In this document: positions 50,565-59,480 of the stretch, in pieces
Position numbering within the stretch: the stretch's first letter is position 1
Layout: every line of letters begins with the position of its first letter
Origin: Candidatus Altimarinota bacterium
Lineage (GTDB): Bacteria; Patescibacteriota; Gracilibacteria; Absconditabacterales; Absconditicoccaceae
Assembly: GCA_021734475.1 (NCBI GenBank)
Contig: JAIPIU010000001.1
Coordinates: 124,001 to 188,000, forward strand
DNA length: 64,000 nt
Direction: 5' to 3'
Translations under genes and position numbers: made by a program
The notes under the pieces: model-generated
What the model saw: only the letters and a program-made list of their open reading frames with translations
The model's database searches: none
What the model was told of the DNA's origin: nothing

Positions 50565-51566
50565 CTATATATTCCAATCTAAATTAAATTGATACTTAAA
50601 TTTATCAATTAAATACTGATCTATCAATATTATTCCAATCTCTCTATTATTATCTAATGAATTTTGAGAAAGGTTCATACTTCCTAATATTAAATACTTG
50701 TTATCAATTAATATCATCTTTGCATGCACGTATGGTTTTTTTAATTTTTTAACTTTTGCTGGTCCAAAATAGTTTAATAAATCATCATTATCATCTGTAT
50801 TTGCAACTATAATTTGAAATCAAGATAAGTTACTTTTATTTTTCAATATTTCAAAAATACTAGGATCGGTGATATATTGAGTTTGGATAAAAATCGATTC
50901 TTCAGCATTATTTAATAAATTTTCAATTCCAGCTCTACAATTGATATTACATACGAGTAAATTTGGATGAATATCAGATATTTCTATTTTTTCTCCACTC
51001 CAATCTTTATCAAAAATTTTATCCAGACTTTCTTTTACTTTTATATCATAACTATGAAACATATATTCACGACTGGACTTAAATGCTGATGCTGTAATAT
51101 TATTTGTCTTGATCCAGAAACTATCATCAAGCAAATCTACCTTGCTATGTATATATTCAGTTCACATTTGTTTATCAGATTTTACTTGAATATTTTGATA
51201 TCATGTAAATAATTCAATCAAATCTTTATAAGTATTCCTATATTGTTGATATTTTCTATCTTCAATGATTATATTGATATCAGCTCATTTTTTAGCTAAA
51301 CTTTTCATAAGTTCTCTGATTCTTTTCTCAGTAAATTCATAAACCTGTATTTTTAATCAAACATTCGTTTCAGCCAAACTATCATAATAGGACTGAAAAT
51401 TTCATGGAGTAATATATATTTCTCAAGTAATATTTTGTATGCCAGATATACTTCGAGATATCGTATTGTTTACTTTTGGATAATATCAGTCTCATAGCTG
51501 TATTTCAATACATCACGATAAAAATAATAGCATAAAACCTAAAATCAAAAATCTGATTTTTTTCAT
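50565..51566 (-). CDS. phospholipase D-like lipoprotein
   Basis: 333 residues. Lipoprotein signal peptide with lipobox FLSGC (Cys19). Two HKD-type motifs: EYIHSKVDLLDD near residue 140 and YVHAKMILIDNKYLILGSMN near residue 280, the second followed by LSQNSLDNNREIG. Typical of exported nucleases or phospholipases of the PLD superfamily, anchored outside the membrane. In a host-dependent bacterium a surface nuclease or lipase would be useful, but this is inference. Confidence 0.83.
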
Positions 51567-51571
51567 ATTTT

Positions 51572-51599
51572 TTGACAAATATTAAATTTTATGTAAAAT
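51572..51599 (+). promoter_or_regulatory. promoter, TTGACA / TAAAAT, 16-nt spacer
   Basis: TTGACA 51572-51577, TAAAAT 51594-51599; start near 51606, 24 nt before ATG 51630. Divergent from the phospholipase D gene. Confidence 0.65.
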
Positions 51600-51629
51600 A
51601 TTGATGTTTACTTTATTTGCAAGTTCAAT

Positions 51630-52919
51630 ATGTCAAAAGAATTTGATCCATCTAGGAGAGATTTTCTAAAAAAGCTTTGATTAATAGCTTGATGAGCTGT
51701 AATTTTGGGTACATGATGAAAATTATTATATGATGCTCTAAGTTCAGATTGAGAAGATGAAGAAACAATAGAAGTAAATATAAAATCTATAAAAGATAAA
51801 CCAATTGACTTATGATATCAGGAAATAATAAAAGACAAAGATATAAATTTTATTACTTCTACATGAGATAAATTTAGCAAACTTTCCAGAATTTCTAGAT
51901 CACTAAGACGAAAACCAGTTACTGATGTAGTAGAAGATAGATATAATATTCCGCGCTGACTCTTGATGGCTATGATGGCTCAAGAATGAATGTGAGATCC
52001 TACAATGCCAAATTTACCTGTAAAAGGTTCTAAATATGGAGATGGTTGATTGGGGTTAATACATATTCAGGCTATTAATGCTCATGATTTTGGTCTAAAA
52101 ACATTACCTAGATATACAAAATGAATGAAAGATATGCAACATGGTAAACTTATAGAAGAAACACTAAAAAAATGTAAATATAATTTAGCAAAACTAGTTA
52201 AATATGATGATAGATTTCATCCTATATTAGCAGTAGATTGTGCCGCTAGATTTTTGGTAAATTGTAAAAATCGCTCATGAAGTGGTACTGATGATCGAAT
52301 TCATGCACTAAAATTATATTCATGAAGATGATATAGTTGAAAATCATGATATGGATACAAAGTTATAGAATATCGAGCTACTATAAATAATATTACTTGA
52401 GATTGATTTCCAAATAACTTTTCAAAAAATATATACAAAGACATTAAAAATTGTAAAAATAAAAATTCATATATAAAAAATGAATTAGATGAACTTAGAT
52501 TTTATATAGATTGAGAAAGATGTTGATATGATGAATACCTTGCCTATTTCGAAGAATTAATGCAAAACTTTGAATTACAAAAATATATGAAAATTTGAAC
52601 ATATGCAGAAAATATAGCTAGTAAAGGTAAAAAAACACCAATTCCAAAAGATAGAGAAATTACACCAGAAAACACATTAATTAAATCTGAATTTGTAGAT
52701 ACCAAACAACATAATTCTGAGTGATTTAGACTGTATCGTTACAAAATTAAAAAATGAGATACTCCACTAAGTATTAGTGATAAGTTCGATGCTCGAGATA
52801 AACAAAATTGAGATAAATACGCAAATGCTGGTAATTTAAATATTGTAAAATTTAATTGAAAATTAGCAAAAAGTATAAAAGAAGGTGATGTTGTTTATGT
52901 CAAAGCAAGAAAAAAATAA
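51630..52919 (+). CDS. lytic transglycosylase-like protein with Tat-type signal
   Basis: 429 residues. N-terminus SRRDFLKKLGLIAGGAVILG has the twin-arginine motif and a hydrophobic stretch. Domain around residues 105-260: IPRGLLMAMMAQEGMGDP (catalytic Glu about 118), GDGGLGLIHIQAINAHDFGL, AVDCAARFLV, resembling SLT/goose-type lysozymes. C-terminus has a LysM-like segment RYKIKKGDTPLSISDKF, expected to bind peptidoglycan. Likely cleaves cell wall outside the membrane, own or host. The Tat assignment needs Tat genes elsewhere. Confidence 0.7.
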
Positions 52920-52945
52920 AATTTATTTTTTAAAAAATTATTAAA

Positions 52946-53404
52946 ATGTTAAATCGTCCATCAGAAAGTCCAGAAAAATTATCAGACAAAGAAAAATTAA
53001 AGGATGTACAAAATTTTGTAAAAGATATGAATGAAATCTGATTTGAACAATGAGATAGATCTATAAATCAATGAAACACAAAATTAAAAATAGAAAGTGT
53101 ACGATGAGATGGCTGATCTTTTGTAAAATTAAATTTAATTAAAAATTGAAAAGAAGTTTTCGTTTATGATATGCATGCTAGTATGTTTCATCAAGAGAAT
53201 TGAGAAGATCGACCAGTATGAGTAACTATGAAAATAGATTGAAAAACTATGTCATATAGCTGAGATGAAAATAATGAACACTGAATTTATAATAATTATC
53301 ATCTACTAGAATGAGCAAAAAAACATCAAAAAGAAATTTTATCTATGATAGAAATAGATAATAACAAAAGAAAAGAAGCTAAACTCAAAAAAGAAATCAA
53401 ATAA
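52946..53404 (+). CDS. unknown soluble protein downstream of the transglycosylase
   Basis: 152 residues, not recognised. MLNRPSESPEKLSDKEKLKD, a middle with alternating beta-like strands (KLKIESVRGDGGSFVKLNLI; KEVFVYDMHASMFHQ) and a basic helical end. Many TGA glycines, so it is a host-code gene. 26 nt after the transglycosylase stop, probably co-transcribed; its terminator hairpin (53427-53455) lies inside the convergent rsmI 3' end. Confidence 0.65.
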
Positions 53405-54115
53405 TTAATTCTTTAATCATATCACAAACTCTCATTTAATTGGGAGTTTTTTTTCTTTTACGAGATTTATTACTTCATCCAGAGTTCAAGTAATTTGTTG
53501 TTCAAACATTTTACTCAATTCTCTAGAAACCGAAATCTGACCATTAAATCAGAGTTCTTTCAACTCTTTCAGTAACTTCTCAAATCTATGTACAGACTCA
53601 TAAAAGAATACAGGAATTTTTTTGTCCTCCTTTTTTAAAGGAGGGGTGGTGCGAAGCACAGGAGGATTTATAATATTTTTTAAAGCTGTTTGTCTCCCTT
53701 TCTTCTGTGGTAAAAATCATAAATAAACAAACTCTGATGTATCAAATCACGCTCATACTACAGCCGGAATTAAAGCATTAGCTCAAGGTAATATAGAGTA
53801 GGGGATTCAGTTTTCATTACATAGCTTTATCATAGATTTTCATGGATCAGAAAGTCCAGGTGTTCCAGCTTCAGATACAAGTCATATATCGTTTTCTTTT
53901 AATATATTTAAATAATGATTTAGTTTTCACTGACTAGTAAAACTAGTTAATGACAAAAATTGTTTATCTTTGTAATCTATTTCATACATAGCAAGAAGTT
54001 TCATAGTAGTCCTAGTATCCTCGCATATTAGATATTTAAGCTCTTTAAATAGATTCAAAGCACGAACTGTAATATCATCTTTATTTCAGATAGGAGTAGG
54101 TATAAAATATAACAT
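53405..54115 (-). CDS. rsmI: 16S rRNA (cytidine-2'-O)-methyltransferase RsmI with in-frame repeat insertion
   Basis: 236 residues. MLYFIPTPIGNKDDITVRAL, YLICEDTRTTMKLLAM, ENDIGLVSEAGTPGLSDPGK, ILPGANALIPAVVGAGFDTS and FFYESVHRFEKLLKEL are RsmI motifs of the tetrapyrrole-methylase fold; it methylates C1402 of 16S rRNA. Between GRQTALKNI and KKIPVFFYES, about residues 150-165 (NPPVLRTTPPLKKED) are encoded by a GGAGG-type palindromic repeat and have no counterpart in the family. Adjacent to, and convergent with, the previous gene with no gap. Confidence 0.88.
53427..53455 (+). terminator. intrinsic terminator inside the rsmI 3' end
   Basis: AACTC-TCATTTAATTG-GGAGTT followed by T8. Terminates the plus-strand gene 52946-53404 and is translated on the other strand as the RsmI C-terminus (EKKLPIKGEF region). 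Confidence 0.75.
53624..53667 (-). repeat. GGAGG-type palindromic repeat inside rsmI, in frame
   Basis: Plus strand GTCCTCCTTTTTTAAAGGAG, GGGTGGTGCGAAGCACAGGA, GGAT. Nearly identical to the intergenic copy at 50438-50487. Nested GTGC-GAA-GCAC hairpin. Confidence 0.88.
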
Positions 54116-54140
54116 TTACAAAAGAATAATTTAAAACTGA

Positions 54141-54168
54141 TTGAAATATAATATTTTTTCTTTAAAAA
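54141..54168 (+). promoter_or_regulatory. candidate promoter of the structured RNA, TTGAAA / TAAAAA
   Basis: TTGAAA 54141-54146, 16-nt spacer, TAAAAA 54163-54168; predicted start near 54175, at the base of the first hairpin. Confidence 0.45.
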
Positions 54169-54173
54169 ACAAT

Positions 54174-54411
54174 TGCTTAATAGAGCATTAAGATTTATAT
54201 CAAAAGATGCTAAGGGAAAGCTCAGATCTTTGGATTATTATCCAAGACCGCCGTCAGCTAATTGAGACACAATAAAAACTTGAAAGTTTCTGAAAGTTTT
54301 TATGATGTCGAAATTATACCGATGATTTTAGATGCATCAACTTTGAATATAATGAAAAGTTTATGATTTCTAAAACAATCGGTATAAATATTGTGCTTGG
54401 ACGGCTTTTTT
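54174..54411 (+). ncRNA. candidate structured non-coding RNA, about 235 nt
   Basis: No ORF. Helices visible: CTTAAT/ATTAAG (54176-54192); TTGGA/TCCAA (54230-54245); closing stem GCCGTCAGC (54250-54258) with GCT-TG-GACGGC (54395-54405); within it ATAAAAACT/AGTTTTTAT (54272-54303) and ATACCGAT/ATCGGTAT (54316-54385), plus GATGCATC. A T6 tract follows the closing stem, so it ends like an intrinsic terminator. Purine-rich AAGGGAAAGCTC sits between hairpins. Not recognisably RNase P, tmRNA, SRP or 6S RNA, although a diverged form of one of them remains possible. Confidence 0.6.
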
Positions 54412-54412
54412 A

Positions 54413-54440
54413 TTGACATTTATTTCTAAATTTATATATT
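54413..54440 (+). promoter_or_regulatory. promoter, TTGACA / TATATT, 16-nt spacer
   Basis: TTGACA 54413-54418, TATATT 54435-54440, right after the U tract of the structured RNA; start near 54447, 18 nt before ATG 54465. Confidence 0.7.
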
Positions 54441-54464
54441 AATCAAAACAAATACATATATTAT

Positions 54465-54716
54465 ATGAATCATATTGAACAATTAAAGCAAACATTAAAA
54501 AAAAACTTAGCTAAAATCTTAAAGCAAAAGACTATTTACAAAGCTGATGTAATGCGTCTAAAAAAACAGGCAAAAAAGTTAGCTGAGTACGATTCATCTT
54601 TTAATTCTTTACGAAATAGCATTACTACACATGTTAATGCTATGAATGGAACATTGAATGAAGAAAGAAGAACTAAACTTAAAGAATTATTCGAAAAACA
54701 TTTTGGAGAAAATTAA
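54465..54716 (+). CDS. small basic helical protein, TGA-free autonomous gene
   Basis: 83 residues. MNHIEQLKQTLKKNLAKILK, then VMRLKKQAKKLAEYDSSFNS and NEERRTKLKELFEKHFGEN. Lysine-rich, wholly helical by appearance, about a quarter Lys/Arg: nucleic-acid or ribosome binding is plausible but not shown. Two glycines, both GGN. Own promoter and terminator; the structured RNA lies immediately upstream. Confidence 0.72.
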   Translation: MNHIEQLKQTLKKNLAKILKQKTIYKADVMRLKKQAKKLAEYDSSFNSLRNSITTHVNAMNGTLNEERRTKLKELFEKHFGEN

Positions 54717-54724
54717 TCTAAATA

Positions 54725-54752
54725 TATCTGGGTTTATAATCCAGATTTTTTT
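54725..54752 (+). terminator. intrinsic terminator
   Basis: ATCTGG-GTTTATAAT-CCAGAT followed by T6, ending the 54465-54716 gene. Confidence 0.85.
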
Positions 54753-54780
54753 AAAAAAAGGAAGCCTAAAAAAGACTTCC
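54753..54780 (-). terminator. intrinsic terminator
   Basis: Minus strand GGAAG-TCTTTTTTAGG-CTTCC followed by T7, ending the 54796-55464 gene. Confidence 0.75.
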
Positions 54781-54795
54781 TAATCATTACTAATA

Positions 54796-55464
54796 CTATT
54801 CATCCAGATACACATCAAGTTCTTCCCAGTCAATTTCATCTTCAGAAGATATAAAGTGTTCAATAACACTCTCTTCTTCATTTGAATCTTCTCCAATTTG
54901 ATAGGTAGGAATGGTGTAGTCTGTTACACTATCCAAGAAAGAAAGAATTTCTTTTACGGTTAGTAAATTAACATCTTTGGATACTATCAACACAAAATCA
55001 AAATCAATGTGTGGATATTCATTAGTTTTTGAACTAATTATTAATTTTACTTTCTCCAAATCATCAACAGATATTACATCAACATGATTTTGATTTAATT
55101 TTGCTGTTAATTCTGGCGATAATTTAAATTCACCTAAAATAAACAATGTCTTGGAAAACAGATTCTCTGCTGATTCAATAAGTTTCTTTAATTCTTCATG
55201 AAATGATTTAATTGCTTCTAAATGATTTTCATTTTCTTTGTTTTCATCATCACTTAGAAACTCCTCAATACTATTCAAAAGATCATCAGATTGTTCAATA
55301 GGTATAAAAAGTTCAAATTCTTCATCACAAACATCAGGAAGTTTACCATCAAATTGTTTCTTAACCTTATTTACCTGATCTTCAGCTTCAAACCCTAAAT
55401 GATAGGTATCATGAATTAAAAATAAAACAGCCATTTGGGCTGCAGTTAATCTAATTTTTTTCAT
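54796..55464 (-). CDS. acidic protein of unknown function, TGA-free autonomous gene
   Basis: 222 residues. Starts KKIRLTAAQMAVLFLIHDTY, then very acidic (DDLLNSIEEFLSDDENKENE; EEESVIEHFISSEDEIDWEE). An alpha/beta-looking middle (LFILGEFKLSPELTAKL; FDFVLIVSKDVNLLTVKEIL) may be a small Rossmann-like domain. Four glycines, all GGN. Own promoter and terminator. Not recognised. The largest member of the TGA-free set. Confidence 0.75.
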   Translation of the reverse strand: MKKIRLTAAQMAVLFLIHDTYHLGFEAEDQVNKVKKQFDGKLPDVCDEEFELFIPIEQSDDLLNSIEEFLSDDENKENENHLEAIKSFHEELKKLIESAENLFSKTLFILGEFKLSPELTAKLNQNHVDVISVDDLEKVKLIISSKTNEYPHIDFDFVLIVSKDVNLLTVKEILSFLDSVTDYTIPTYQIGEDSNEEESVIEHFISSEDEIDWEELDVYLDE

Positions 55465-55497
55465 ACTAATTTATTTTATTTTTATTTTTACAAAAAT

Positions 55498-55525
55498 AAT
55501 ATAGTTAAATTACTTAAAAATACAA
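55498..55525 (-). promoter_or_regulatory. candidate promoter, TTGTAT / TATATT, 16-nt spacer
   Basis: Minus strand TTGTAT 55525-55520, TATATT 55503-55498; start near 55491, 27 nt before ATG 55464. A TTGACT also lies upstream (55543-55538) but lacks a matching -10. Confidence 0.5.
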
Positions 55526-55549
55526 GATATATAATAAAGTCAATATCTG

Positions 55550-55819
55550 CTATATATTAAACAATACAACAATAGCCAATACTATCCACAAAAATATAAT
55601 CAACCAAAATCAAGTTAAAAATTTTCACTTAATTGTTTTATGACGAAATAATTGCATTCATATCAATGCTCACAAAAATCAACCAATAAGTGTTAAGATA
55701 AATAATAATTTTTCACTAATTCTCCATTTAGCTTTTCTAGCTTTCCATTTATCTAATCATCGAACAACAAAAGTAACTATATTTATCAATACAAAATACC
55801 AAATTAAAATCTGATTCAT
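55550..55819 (-). CDS. DUF1294 family membrane protein
   Basis: 89 residues, three hydrophobic segments. NQILIWYFVLINIVTFVVRG, LDKWKARKAKWRISEKLLFI, LTLIGGFLGALIGMQLFRHK, TIKGKFLTWFW: the DKxKAxxxxWRIsE and GMxxFRHKTxKxxF motifs define DUF1294. Function unknown. Several of its glycines are TGA (host code), in contrast with its TGA-free neighbours. Confidence 0.88.
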
Positions 55820-55850
55820 TTTTATTTATTAAGTATAAAATACACTACAA

Positions 55851-55883
55851 GTCATTCCGGCGATTTTTGTTGCAGCCGGAATC
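55851..55883. repeat. GTCATTCCGG-family repeat
   Basis: GTCATTCCGGCGATTTTTGT, TGCAGCCGGAATC, followed by a decayed version of the GAACGAAGTGAGTCC extension (AACGTAATTAGTCCAGCTTC). The 55820-56005 gap holds this and the next terminator. Confidence 0.85.
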
Positions 55884-55966
55884 TAAACGTAATTAGTCCA
55901 GCTTCAATAGAATAGAATAATCACTTTGTATCTTTTCACTATCTACTTTCAACTAAATTCAATTAA

Positions 55967-55989
55967 GAAAAAATCTCCTAAAATAGGAG
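55967..55989 (-). terminator. intrinsic terminator of the PspC gene
   Basis: Minus strand CTCCTA-TTT-TAGGAG followed by a T-rich tract (ATTTTTTC). Confidence 0.8.
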
Positions 55990-56005
55990 CTATATACGAT
56001 AAAAA

Positions 56006-56173
56006 TTATTCAGATGGTATTGCTATCCAACAGATAGCATAAATAAGCAGACCCGTCCCATAAAGTAAGCTTAACGCTACCCAAAGAGTTCTTATAATTA
56101 TAGGGTTTATACCCCATGCCTCGGCTATGCCTCCGCATACGCCACCAATAATTCGATTTCTAGATCTAAACAT
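56006..56173 (-). CDS. PspC domain membrane protein, TGA-free autonomous gene
   Basis: 55 residues from ATG at 56173. PspC pattern: RSRNRIIGGVCGGIAEAWGI, then RTLWVALSLL and one membrane segment YGTGLLIYAICWIAIPSE. An ATG nine codons upstream (56200) is open but lies before the predicted transcription start near 56196, so 56173 is preferred. All seven glycines are GGN, with GGC and GGG used, and GCG/GCC codons occur, unlike neighbours. Own promoter and terminator. PspC proteins sense or buffer membrane stress. Confidence 0.82.
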   Translation of the reverse strand: MFRSRNRIIGGVCGGIAEAWGINPIIIRTLWVALSLLYGTGLLIYAICWIAIPSE

Positions 56174-56202
56174 AATTTTATTTTTTGTTTTATATACCAT
56201 GA

Positions 56203-56230
56203 TTTATATGTATTTTAAAACAAAAGTCAA
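56203..56230 (-). promoter_or_regulatory. promoter, TTGACT / TATAAA, 16-nt spacer
   Basis: Minus strand TTGACT 56230-56225, TATAAA 56208-56203. It decides the PspC start codon: the nearest upstream ATG would be too close to the -10 box. Confidence 0.7.
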
Positions 56231-56278
56231 TAAAAGTTAATTTATTCTAATTATTAAATATTATTTATTGTTTACTAA

Positions 56279-58945
56279 TTATCTTAGTTCTTCCTTAATT
56301 TTATTTAATATATCCATAGCTTGTAGGGGAGTAATATTATCTATATCAAATCATTTCACTATGCTTTTTACTTTCTCAAGTTGGGGATCAACTCTAGTAC
56401 TAAATGCTCATAATGGTAAAGTCGGACTACGAAATCCATTTCATTGTTTTTTTTCTTCGTTCTTTTTTTCTAATTCTCATAGATTACCTCTAGCTCTATC
56501 TATTATAGTTCTCGGTATTCATGCTATAGTTGCTACATCTAGTCCATAACTTTTACTAGCTCATCATTTCACAATTTTCTTCATAAAAACAACTTCTTTA
56601 TCGGTTTCATAGACACTTACAGAAAAATTCTTCACTCAATCTAAATGATTTTCAAGAGCTATTAATTCATGATAATGTGTAGCAATCAATGTTTTAGATC
56701 AAATATTCATTACTATATATTCCAATATTGCTTTGGTTAAAGCCAATCCATCATATGTAGAAGTTCCACGTCCTAGTTCATCAAAAATTACAAAACTTTT
56801 GTCGCTAGCGTTATTCAAAATATTCGCAACTTCTATCATCTCAGTCATGAAGGTTGATTGATTTTTGGCTATTATATCACCACTTCATATACGTGCGAAT
56901 ATTCAATCTACCAAACACATATTCACTTTTTTTGCTGGTACAAATAATCCACAATGACTCATCAAAACTATCAATGCATTTTGACGTAAATATGTAGATT
57001 TTCATCACATATTTGGTCAAGTAATAATATGCAAAAATCATTCTTCTTCTTTTGTATCATCATCACTAGATATTGAAATATTATTGGGAATAAATTGTTG
57101 ATCTTGAGGTAAAAATTCTTCTATTACAGGATGTCTTCATCCCAATATTTCCATAATTTTTCAATTTATAAATCCTGGTCTAATATAGTTTTTTTCTTTT
57201 GCTAACAAGGCTTGTGATGTAAATATATCCAACCATCATATTTTTTCATTAAATTCATTTAATGCTACGGAGATTTTAGTAATTTTATTTTTAGCTTCTT
57301 CTAGTAATTCAAATTCCTTTTTTTTCAAAGCTTCCTTTGCTTCCAAAATTTTAGTTTCTATACTACTTAGATAATCAGATATATATCTTTGTTCTCATTT
57401 CAAAGTATTTCTACGCACAAGATTAAACTTCCCTTCATCTATGCTCCCCTGAGAAGGGGAGGTGGGAGGGGTTTGTTTATAGTTTCAAAGCGCTTTTTCA
57501 AAAGTTTCAATATCCTTATTTGTAACACCGATAAAATATCACTGATTCATTACATATTTCAATTTTATGTTATTTACTCATGTTAATCTCACAAGTTCTT
57601 GCTGATAATCCAAAAGCAATTCATCAGAATGATAGGCTACTTTACTTAATTTATCGATTTCCTCATTGTATCATTGATTAATAAAGTTTATATCATCATT
57701 AAAATCATCATCTTTTTTTATTAAATCTACAAGATATTGATATAAATTTGATACATTATCAAAATATTCTTTTGCTATTCCAAGTCTAAGTATTTCATCT
57801 CTCATCAAAGATCAATTAGCAAAAAATATTTCTAATGTTTGTCTAAGTTTCACAAAACTAGACGCTAATAATTTCTTATACAATATATTACTTACTAGTT
57901 TAGATATATCTTTCACTCCTCACAAAAAATTATGAATTTTTTTAGCTTTTTCCAAATCACCAAAATAATGCTGAATATTATCCAAGCGGTAGTTCAATTC
58001 ATGTAAATCATTTATAGGATTTCATAATATATAGCGCAAACATCTAGATCATACAGCGGTCTTATTTTTATCCAAAATTCATATCAAGCTGTATTTTTCA
58101 CTCTGTTCATAACTAGAAGCAAAGATTTCCAAATTTTTATTTGTAATATCATCCAATAATACCTGACTATCTTGATTATGAAAAGATATACGAACAATAT
58201 TATTCAGATTTTTTTTCTGTGTATTTTTTAGATAACTAATAAGTAATCCAAATACTTTTAATCTACCATCTTCCAAAGCTTTTCCATAACTAGAAATAGT
58301 TTGCACATTACATTGATTGGCTACATATTGATCAGTATTTACTGGTATATCATGTACTGATATTAGACTTGGTAGATATCTTTTTATACTTCATATTATT
58401 TCATCTTTTGATGGAAAATCTACATCTACCACAATTTCTATAGGTTTGATAGATAATATAAATCTTTGCATCTGACCTATATCTCTAAAACTTTTGGTTT
58501 GATATGTTCCTACTCAAAAATCTCATCGAGCAATATGAAAATTATTCATATCTTTTTGGACTTGAAAATATATTCACAGTATATAATTATAATTTTTACT
58601 ATTTTCCTGTATATAAGTTCATGGAGTTATAATTTCGCTTACTTCTCTTTCTACTATTTTTCATGGAACAGGATCTGAAATTTGTTCAGCAATAGCTATT
58701 TTATAGCCATTTTTTACAAGTTTAGTTACATATTTATCAGCGCTATGATAGGGTATTCCTGCCATAGGGATAGGATTTTCAGCATTTTTATTTTTACTAG
58801 TAAGTACTATATCAAGTAATTTACTACATAGTTTTGCATCTTCCCAAAATGTTTCATAAAAATCTCCCATACGAAAAAACAATATACAGTCACTGTATTG
58901 CTTCTTCATATCTACATATTGTTGCATAGCAGGAGTTAAAGCCAT
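56279..58945 (-). CDS. mutS: DNA mismatch repair protein MutS with in-frame repeat insertion
   Basis: 888 residues. Mismatch-binding start [20 protein letters not shown] followed by [17 protein letters not shown] (Phe-x-Glu motif GDFYETF), connector and core domains, Walker [20 protein letters not shown], Walker [18 protein letters not shown] and ATHYHEL. Complete and of normal order. Within the lever domain, about residues 488-503 ([16 protein letters not shown]) are encoded by a GGGGAGG palindromic repeat inserted just before [14 protein letters not shown]. Catalytic glycines are largely TGA. No mutL in the window. Confidence 0.93.
57444..57475 (-). repeat. GGGGAGG-type palindromic repeat inside mutS, in frame
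   Basis: Plus strand CTCCCCTGAGAAGGGGAGGT, GGGAGGGGTTTG. A strongly GC-rich island in AT-rich mutS, self-complementary at CTCCCCT/AGGGGAG. Confidence 0.85.
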
Positions 58946-59016
58946 TTCAAAGAGTTAGTTAAATATTGTAATTTATATACCTTTACAATTTACGAATTTG
59001 TTTTTTAATTTCAATT

Positions 59017-59042
59017 TAAAAAAAGCGATCGAAACGACCGCT
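59017..59042 (-). terminator. intrinsic terminator
   Basis: Minus strand AGCGGTCG-TTT-CGATCGCT followed by T7, ending the 59049-59321 gene. Confidence 0.85.
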
Positions 59043-59048
59043 ATAATC

Positions 59049-59321
59049 TTATTCTAAATTTTGACCTCTAAAAGTTTTCTTTCTTTTTTTTAACCAAATT
59101 TGGTAATCTTTATCACTAAATTTTTGAGCTTTTTTACCATCGACAAATATAACTAAAACACTATCTCCATCAACAATAGAAACAGATTTAATTCCATTTC
59201 GTGGTACATATTTATTTATACTATCAGAATTTAAATTCCGATTAGGAGATAAAGCAGCACATATAACAATAAATGTTGCAAAAGCCCATACTAATAAAAA
59301 AATCTTTCCCTTCTTATCCAT
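59049..59321 (-). CDS. small single-pass membrane protein, TGA-free autonomous gene
   Basis: 90 residues. MDKKGKIFLLVWAFATFIVI is an N-terminal anchor, followed by an outside part SPNRNLNSDSINKYVPRNGI and beta-like VSIVDGDSVLVIFVDGKKAQ, ending basic (LKKRKKTFRGQNLE). Five GGN glycines, no TGA. Own promoter (TTGACT-N16-TATAAA) and terminator, upstream of divergent pilB. Unknown function. Confidence 0.72.
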   Translation of the reverse strand: MDKKGKIFLLVWAFATFIVICAALSPNRNLNSDSINKYVPRNGIKSVSIVDGDSVLVIFVDGKKAQKFSDKDYQIWLKKRKKTFRGQNLE

Positions 59322-59351
59322 AATAATATTTTTATTTATATTTACATATAT

Positions 59352-59379
59352 TTTATATTTATTTTAGGTATAAAGTCAA
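59352..59379 (-). promoter_or_regulatory. promoter, TTGACT / TATAAA, 16-nt spacer
   Basis: Minus strand TTGACT 59379-59374, TATAAA 59357-59352; start near 59345, 24 nt before ATG 59321. Confidence 0.7.
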
Positions 59380-59480
59380 GTAAAGCTTTTAAAATACAAA
59401 GCCAGCAATTTGCAAAAACTATAATTCTGAATATAATTTATACGTATTGAAAATATCAATTTTTAGTACTTTAATACATT

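Noticed and set aside
54174-54411. RNase P RNA, tmRNA or 6S RNA
   Set aside because: The GGAAAGUCC/ACAGAA pairing of RNase P, a tRNA-like end of tmRNA and the long bubbled hairpin of 6S are not found; kept as an unassigned RNA.
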